Assembly: GCA_017999235.1 (NCBI GenBank) | Contig: JAGOBN010000176.1 | Span: 1 to 7,632 of the forward strand | Direction of reading: 5' to 3' | Source: Anaerolineales bacterium | GTDB lineage: Bacteria; Chloroflexota; Anaerolineae; Anaerolineales; UBA6663 | DNA length: 7,632 bases | In this document: positions 5,516-7,632 of the stretch, one piece after another | Layout: each line of letters starts with the position of its first letter | How positions within the stretch are numbered: the stretch's first letter is position 1 | Position numbers and translations under genes: made by a program | The notes under the pieces: generated by a model | Databases searched by the model: none | Told to the model about the DNA's origin: nothing | Seen by the model: the letters and a program-made list of their open reading frames with translations, nothing else

Positions 5516-6860
5516 AGCGTTGATCACGGCCCTGGACGAGTGTCTGCGGGCGCTGGAGGCGGGCGCCGGCCTGGAAGCGGCGCTGGCGCGTTATCCGGAC
5601 CTGGCGGATGAACTGCGTCCCCTGCTGCTGGCGGCTCAGGCCGCGCGGCCGGCCGAGCCATTGCGCGTGCCGCGGCAGAGCGAAACTGCCAGTCGCGCGC
5701 GGCTGTTGGCGCGCGCCCAGGCCCTCCGGCGCGCCCGGCCGGCCGGGCCGTGGTGGGGGCAGTTGTGGGGGACGCTGCGGCCGGCGGCGCTGGGCCTAAC
5801 CATTTTGCTGGCCGGGATCTTCAGCACGGCCGGGTTGGTCTCCGCCTCCGCCCAAAGCGTGCCCGGCGATGTGTTGTATGGTGTGAAGCGCGCGGCCGAG
5901 ACGGTCCAGTTATCCCTGACGCTGAATCCCGCCGCGCGGGCCAGCTTGGAAGCGGAGTTTGACCGCCGCCGGCTGTCTGAAGCCGAGTGGGTGGCTGCGC
6001 AAGGGCGCGCGGTGGCGGTGATGTTTGAGGGGCTGGTGGAGCAGCAGGCCGGCGAGCGCTGGCAGGTGGCGGGTCTGCGGGTGATGGCGCCGGCCGGCGT
6101 GGGGGCCGGCATCGGCGTGGGCGCGCGGGTCGAGGTGGCCGGCGTCTCGCAGCCGGATGGCGGCATCCGCGCGGAACGGATCACCTTGCAGAGCGCGGCG
6201 CCGATTGAGCTGGCGCTGCCGACCCGGACGCCAGTCATGGCCCGCGCCACCCTCACCGCGCCGCAGCTGGCCACCGCGGACACCGAGGCTCAGCCGGAAC
6301 CCGGCGAGACGGAAGTGTTCGAGGCTGAAGATCACCAGACGCCGCTCCCGGCTTCTCAAACACCACGAAGCGTCGGCGGGGGGGGGGCGCCAACCCAGAC
6401 CGTAAAGCCCAAAGCGTCCACCGCCACGCCGGCCGCCGGCAGCGGCCACGGGGCGTCGCCGACGCCGCAAACCAGCGGCGGTGATCCGGTTCCGTCCAAC
6501 ACCGCCAAACCCCAGATCGTTCCGTCCCACACGCCCGAGCCGCGGCCCACCGAGACCGCCGCGCCTTCCAAGACCCCGGAACCCTCCCTGACTGCGGCGC
6601 CTTCGCCAACGCCGCACTCGGATGACACCCCGGAAGCCACGCCGACGGCGGAAGAGACAGAGACCCCGGAATTAGAGAGCGTGGAGTTCGAGGGCCGGGT
6701 GGAAGCGGAAGGCGCCGTGTGGGTGATCGCCGGCCAATCCGTCACCATTACCGCCGATACGGAATTCCGCAATGACCCGCGCATCGGGGACCGGGTGAAG
6801 GTCCATGCCTGGAAGTATCCGAATGGGTCGCTGGTGGCGCGCCGGATCGAGAAAGATTAG
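5499..6860 (+). CDS. Putative membrane anti-sigma/sensor protein with DUF5667- and DUF5666-like domains
   Basis: A 453-residue single-span membrane protein, coupled to the sigma factor by a 17-base overlap and with its own AGGGA Shine-Dalgarno at 5488-5492. Residues 1-50 form a short cytoplasmic helical domain (ALDECLRALEAG, then RYPDLADELRPLL), the kind of motif seen before the membrane span in Chloroflexota sigma-partner proteins. It lacks the HxxxCxxC zinc motif of classical ZAS anti-sigma factors. The membrane span is about 93-116. Just outside it, VPGDVLYGVKRAAE (121-134) and helices to about 172 match DUF5667. Residues 174-230 and 396-451 look like two DUF5666-type small beta domains (GLVEQQ to GGIRAERI; GRVEAEG to GSLVARRI). 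Between them lies a Pro/Thr/Ser/Glu-rich disordered linker (about 231-393), probably spanning the cell wall or surface. The inferred role is to hold the sigma factor at the membrane and release it on an envelope signal. The sigma-binding function is inferred from position, not shown. A 10-G run at 6378-6387 is a slippage risk. Confidence 0.82.
   Translation: MTSKSEALITALDECLRALEAGAGLEAALARYPDLADELRPLLLAAQAARPAEPLRVPRQSETASRARLLARAQALRRARPAGPWWGQLWGTLRPAALGLTILLAGIFSTAGLVSASAQSVPGDVLYGVKRAAETVQLSLTLNPAARASLEAEFDRRRLSEAEWVAAQGRAVAVMFEGLVEQQAGERWQVAGLRVMAPAGVGAGIGVGARVEVAGVSQPDGGIRAERITLQSAAPIELALPTRTPVMARATLTAPQLATADTEAQPEPGETEVFEAEDHQTPLPASQTPRSVGGGGAPTQTVKPKASTATPAAGSGHGASPTPQTSGGDPVPSNTAKPQIVPSHTPEPRPTETAAPSKTPEPSLTAAPSPTPHSDDTPEATPTAEETETPELESVEFEGRVEAEGAVWVIAGQSVTITADTEFRNDPRIGDRVKVHAWKYPNGSLVARRIEKD
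6378..6387 (+). repeat. 10-G homopolymer inside the anti-sigma-like gene
   Basis: Ten consecutive G encode the Gly run in SVGGGGAPT at the start of the disordered linker. With ten G the distal DUF5666-like domain stays in frame. Loss of one G reaches TAA at 6403-6405, and gain of one reaches TGA at 6482-6484. Either product would lack the outer domain. Confidence 0.85.
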
Positions 6861-6889
6861 GCGCCACCAGCCGGCTGGTGGATCGAGAA
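6831..6889. repeat. Nested inverted and direct repeats at the 3' end of the anti-sigma-like gene
   Basis: CTGGTGGCGC (6831-6840) is the reverse complement of GCGCCACCAG (6861-6870). The latter overlaps a perfect 18-base palindrome, CCACCAGCC/GGCTGGTGG (6864-6881). GGATCGAGAA occurs at 6844-6853 and again at 6880-6889. The stop codon TAG (6858-6860) lies between the arms. The two hairpins share the same arm and cannot form together. Confidence 0.75.
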
Positions 6890-6896
6890 TCAAAAA

Positions 6897-6935
6897 GGGC
6901 GGTGGTTGAGTTGCTCAACCACCGCCCGGTTGTTT
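6897..6935. terminator. Strong bidirectional terminator between convergent genes
   Basis: GGGCGGTGGTTGAG (6897-6910) and CTCAACCACCGCCC (6914-6927) form a perfect 14-bp stem with a TTG loop. On the minus strand the stem is followed at once by five T (complement of the A-run 6892-6896), a textbook terminator, although the peptidase gene read in that direction ends before it. On the plus strand the tail is GGTTGTTT. It ends both the sigma/anti-sigma operon and the convergent peptidase gene. Confidence 0.88.
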
Positions 6936-6948
6936 ATCGGGGAGCGGG

Positions 6949-7632
6949 TCAATCGTTCCGGCGCAGGCCCGTCAACAGGAAGGCGTAGTACAGCAGGGTG
7001 CTGACGGCTGAGATCAGGGCCGCCACGTAGGTCAGGGCCGCCGCATCCAGCACCTGGGCGACGCCGTTCCCCTCTTCACTGGTGATAAAGCCGCCCTGCA
7101 CCAGCACTTCCTTGGCGCGCCGGCTGGCGTCAAACTCCACCGGCAGGGTAATGAGCGAGAACACGGCCGTGCCGCCAAAGAGCAGGACCCCCAGCCAGGC
7201 GACGTTGTAACCCAGCGCGCTGCCGGCCGAGGCCAGGAAGAACCCGCCCATAAAGATCAGCGGCCCCAGGAACGACCCAAACTGCACCACCGGCACCAGG
7301 GCCGAGCGCGCCTGCAGCGGCCAGTAGCCTTCGGCATGCTGGAGGGCGTGGCCGGCCTCGTGCGCGGCGATGCCCACCGCCGTGACCGAAGGTGTGTCAT
7401 AATTTTGGGGCGAGAGCCGCAGGGTCCGGCTGAGCGGGTCATAGTGGTCGCTCAGGAAGCCGGTCGTGCGCTCCACGCGCACCTGGCTCAACCCGTAAGC
7501 GTCCAGCATCGACCGGGCGACGCGCGCGCCCGTGGCGCCTCGGCCGGTGTAGACTTGGGAGTACTTGTTGACGGCGGACTTGACGCGCCATTGCGCCCAC
7601 AGCCCAAACAACAGCGCCGGCAAGGCGAAGAG
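6949..7632 (-). CDS. YugP-like neutral zinc metallopeptidase (membrane), 5'-truncated by window
   Basis: About 227 residues are visible, and the frame remains open to the window edge (Leu-Phe-Ala before the TTG at 7623), so only the first few residues are missing. Numbering from that TTG, an N-terminal hydrophobic stretch leads to WAQWRVKSAVNKYS (9-22) and the conserved LSDHYDPLSRTLRLSP (57-72). The zinc-binding and catalytic site is HEAGH (88-92), with a likely third ligand Glu163 in LPVEFDASRRAK. Hydrophobic spans lie at about 108-134, 139-160 and 194-218, and the ending LTYVAALISAVSTLLYYAF matches the family C-terminus. The motif order and length fit Bacillus YugP (Zn_peptidase_2), a membrane-embedded peptidase whose substrate is not established. 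Its stop is 22 bases from the shared terminator, and it converges on the sigma/anti-sigma operon. Its promoter lies outside the window. Confidence 0.9.
   Translation of the reverse strand, partial: LFALPALLFGLWAQWRVKSAVNKYSQVYTGRGATGARVARSMLDAYGLSQVRVERTTGFLSDHYDPLSRTLRLSPQNYDTPSVTAVGIAAHEAGHALQHAEGYWPLQARSALVPVVQFGSFLGPLIFMGGFFLASAGSALGYNVAWLGVLLFGGTAVFSLITLPVEFDASRRAKEVLVQGGFITSEEGNGVAQVLDAAALTYVAALISAVSTLLYYAFLLTGLRRND

Noticed and set aside
5910..6617. Minus-strand open frame of 235 codons opposite the anti-sigma-like gene
   Set aside because: Almost entirely Arg/Gly low complexity with no start context; the sense strand has recognisable domains.
6301..6680. Tandem repeat array in the Pro/Thr linker
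   Set aside because: Pro-Thr and TPEP-like units recur, but spacing and DNA sequence are irregular, so this is low-complexity protein rather than a DNA repeat array.

Overview
The window is about two-thirds G+C and densely coding. The combination of families suggests a Chloroflexota bacterium, probably of the Anaerolineae type: a DUF2723-like membrane protein with C-terminal beta-sandwich modules, an ECF sigma factor paired with a DUF5667/DUF5666-type membrane protein, a YugP-type zinc peptidase, and an HD hydrolase of a family I associate mainly with archaea. This is inferred from protein families and composition; no rRNA or other phylogenetic marker is present.

Layout, left to right. (1) 3-2261 (+) is the 3' part of a large polytopic membrane protein that is already open at the window edge. 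(2) 2331-3236 (+) is an HD-domain metal-dependent phosphohydrolase of unknown substrate. It runs tail-to-tail, with an 8-base gap, into (3) 3245-3688 (-), a small zinc deaminase that matches the yeast-type cytosine deaminase at its active-site positions. (4) From an AT-richer divergent control region, ribonuclease Z (3786-4706, +, TTG start) is read the other way, followed by a hairpin terminator. (5) After a roughly 250-base intergenic stretch comes an ECF sigma factor (4958-5515, +), whose promoter places the probable transcript start at or next to the ATG, so the mRNA may be leaderless. It overlaps by 17 bases (6) a one-span membrane protein (5499-6860, +), the likely anti-sigma or sensor partner, with a long Pro/Thr linker, a 10-G tract and two DUF5666-like modules. 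(7) A strong bidirectional terminator separates this pair from (8) a YugP-like membrane zinc peptidase (6949-7632, -), cut by the right edge.

Functionally, most genes look like separate housekeeping or accessory units: tRNA 3' processing, pyrimidine salvage, membrane proteolysis and glycan transfer. The exception is the sigma factor plus membrane partner, which forms a clear two-gene envelope-signalling module and is the most interesting part of the window. No CRISPR array, insertion sequence, tRNA or rRNA gene was seen. I do not see a wholly new multi-gene system. The points most worth checking are the leaderless sigma-factor promoter, the slippage-prone G tract in the partner gene, and the competing hairpins at its 3' end.
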